Part shown: in pieces, positions 63,325 through 64,000 of the stretch
How positions within the stretch are numbered: the stretch's first letter is position 1
How the letters are laid out: the number at the start of each line of letters is the position of its first letter
Assembly: GCA_050692055.1 (NCBI GenBank)
Contig: JBOGTC010000039.1
Location: forward strand, 14,314 to 78,313
Direction: 5' to 3'
Source of the DNA: JBOGTC01 sp050692055
Lineage (GTDB): Bacteria; Chloroflexota; Limnocylindria; QHBO01
DNA: 64,000 bases
Notes under the pieces: model-generated
What the model saw: only the letters and a program-made list of their open reading frames with translations
Database searches by the model: none
What the model was told of the DNA's origin: nothing
Made by a program: the position numbers and the translations under genes

Positions 63325-64000
63325 ATGTCAGGAGCAGAGCAGGACCGCCGCCGCGACAGTGAGCATGATCAGCACCGCGAGGCCGACGAGGTGATGCGCA
63401 GGGCCGGCGCCGGCAACACGCTGCAGCGGTTGTACGCGGAGCAGGAGCAGAGCCCGTGGATCGATTTCATCGATCGGGACCTCATCGAGTCCGGCAAGCT
63501 GGCGGGCCTGGTCGCCCACGGGATTCGGGGGCTGACCAGCAACCCCACGATCTTCGCCAAGGCGGTCGCCTCGGGGCAGTACGACGACCTGATCAAGCGC
63601 GAGATCGAGGCCGGTGACGATGCGCGCCAGATCTACGAGGAGATCGCCATCTCCGACGTCGGTGACGCCGCGGACGTCCTCCGATCGGTCTACGACGCAG
63701 CCGATGGAGCCGATGGCTTCGCCAGCATCGAGGTCGAGCCCGATCTTGCCGAGGACGCCGCCGCGACGCTTGCCCGTGCGCGCGAGCTCTGGCGCCGTCT
63801 CGAGCGGCCCAACGTCTTCATCAAGATTCCCGCCACGGAGGCCGGCATCCCGGCCATCGAGGATGCCATCGCCGAGGGCATCAACATCAACGTGACGCTC
63901 ATGTTCAGCGTCGACGTCTACCGCCGCGTGGCTCGCGCGTACATCGCCGGGCTGCGCACGCGCCACGACGCCGGCGAGGATCTGTCGCGCGTGGCGAGCG
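63325..64000 (+). CDS. tal: Transaldolase (partial, runs off the window)
   Basis: Starts at ATG 63325 with AGGAGG about 9 nt upstream, 14 bp after tkt, and stays open to the window end (225 codons visible). After a charged N-terminus of about 30 residues the core begins: 'LQRLYAEQEQSPWIDFIDRD', 'IRGLTSNPTIFAKAVASGQY', and the Schiff-base Lys in 'NVFIKIPATEAGIPAIEDAI', then 'EGININVTLMFSVDVYRRVA'. This is the TalB/bifunctional Tal-Pgi type; whether a phosphoglucose isomerase domain follows lies outside the window. It transfers the dihydroxyacetone unit between sugar phosphates. Confidence 0.93.
   Translation, partial: MSGAEQDRRRDSEHDQHREADEVMRRAGAGNTLQRLYAEQEQSPWIDFIDRDLIESGKLAGLVAHGIRGLTSNPTIFAKAVASGQYDDLIKREIEAGDDARQIYEEIAISDVGDAADVLRSVYDAADGADGFASIEVEPDLAEDAAATLARARELWRRLERPNVFIKIPATEAGIPAIEDAIAEGININVTLMFSVDVYRRVARAYIAGLRTRHDAGEDLSRVAS

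Overview
The window is a contiguous, very GC-rich, gene-dense bacterial chromosome segment. No gene here fixes the taxonomy. The mix of an actinobacterial-type GlgA/GlgM, a DUF3417-type glucan phosphorylase, full-length Lhr, a split LigD (polymerase and ligase as separate genes), SoxR, class III cyclase fusions and many leaderless promoters points to a high-GC soil or freshwater bacterium. My best guess is a Chloroflexota lineage of the Limnocylindria/Ellin6529 kind, with Actinomycetota as the alternative; this is inference.

Layout. 0-7.4 kb: tail of a sensor kinase with its NarL-type regulator, a tRNA-Gly, an ECF sigma/anti-sigma pair, and a minus-strand galactose operon (a frameshifted formylglycine-generating enzyme gene, galT, galK, a degenerate M24 peptidase). 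7.7-13.3 kb: flavin amine oxidase, a SoxR divergon, several tiny genes, a deleted DUF1360 gene, a 14-bp minisatellite and a neutral zinc peptidase. 13.5-21.3 kb: signalling block (hybrid-membrane histidine kinase plus receiver, esterase, GGDEF and EAL proteins joined by an ATGA overlap, YHS protein). 21.5-33 kb: CopA with a CsoR-like operator, receiver protein, glycogen synthase, HTH-VOC fusion, an ABC-2 exporter operon with an amidohydrolase lipoprotein, PRC-barrel protein and a hydrolase-cyclase fusion. Four copies of an intergenic structured repeat lie only in this part. 33-42 kb: Lhr helicase, a convergent spacer with a DnaA-box pair, and an ECF transporter operon headed by a SAM hydroxide adenosyltransferase. 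42-49 kb: beta-CASP nuclease, ATP-dependent DNA ligase, DUF885 peptidase-like protein and LigD-type polymerase, then a YihY membrane protein. 49-64 kb: M23 peptidase, glucan phosphorylase, class V aminotransferase, HTH protein with an acidic tail, FAD oxidoreductase, nicotinamidase, NfeD-slipin pair, zinc-ribbon protein, and the transketolase-transaldolase pair cut off by the window end.

Together the genes give galactose entry (Leloir pathway), glycogen synthesis and breakdown, the non-oxidative pentose phosphate pathway, c-di-GMP and cAMP-type signalling, copper and redox-stress control and a split end-joining/repair set. Many starts have a TANNNT -10 box 5-11 nt upstream and no Shine-Dalgarno sequence, so leaderless transcription is common. 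The observations I rate highest are the 87/137-bp structured repeat family, leaderless mini-ORFs joined by ATGA overlaps to real genes, the HTH-VOC fusion with an internal ribosome binding site, and the SAM-hydrolase/ECF operon.
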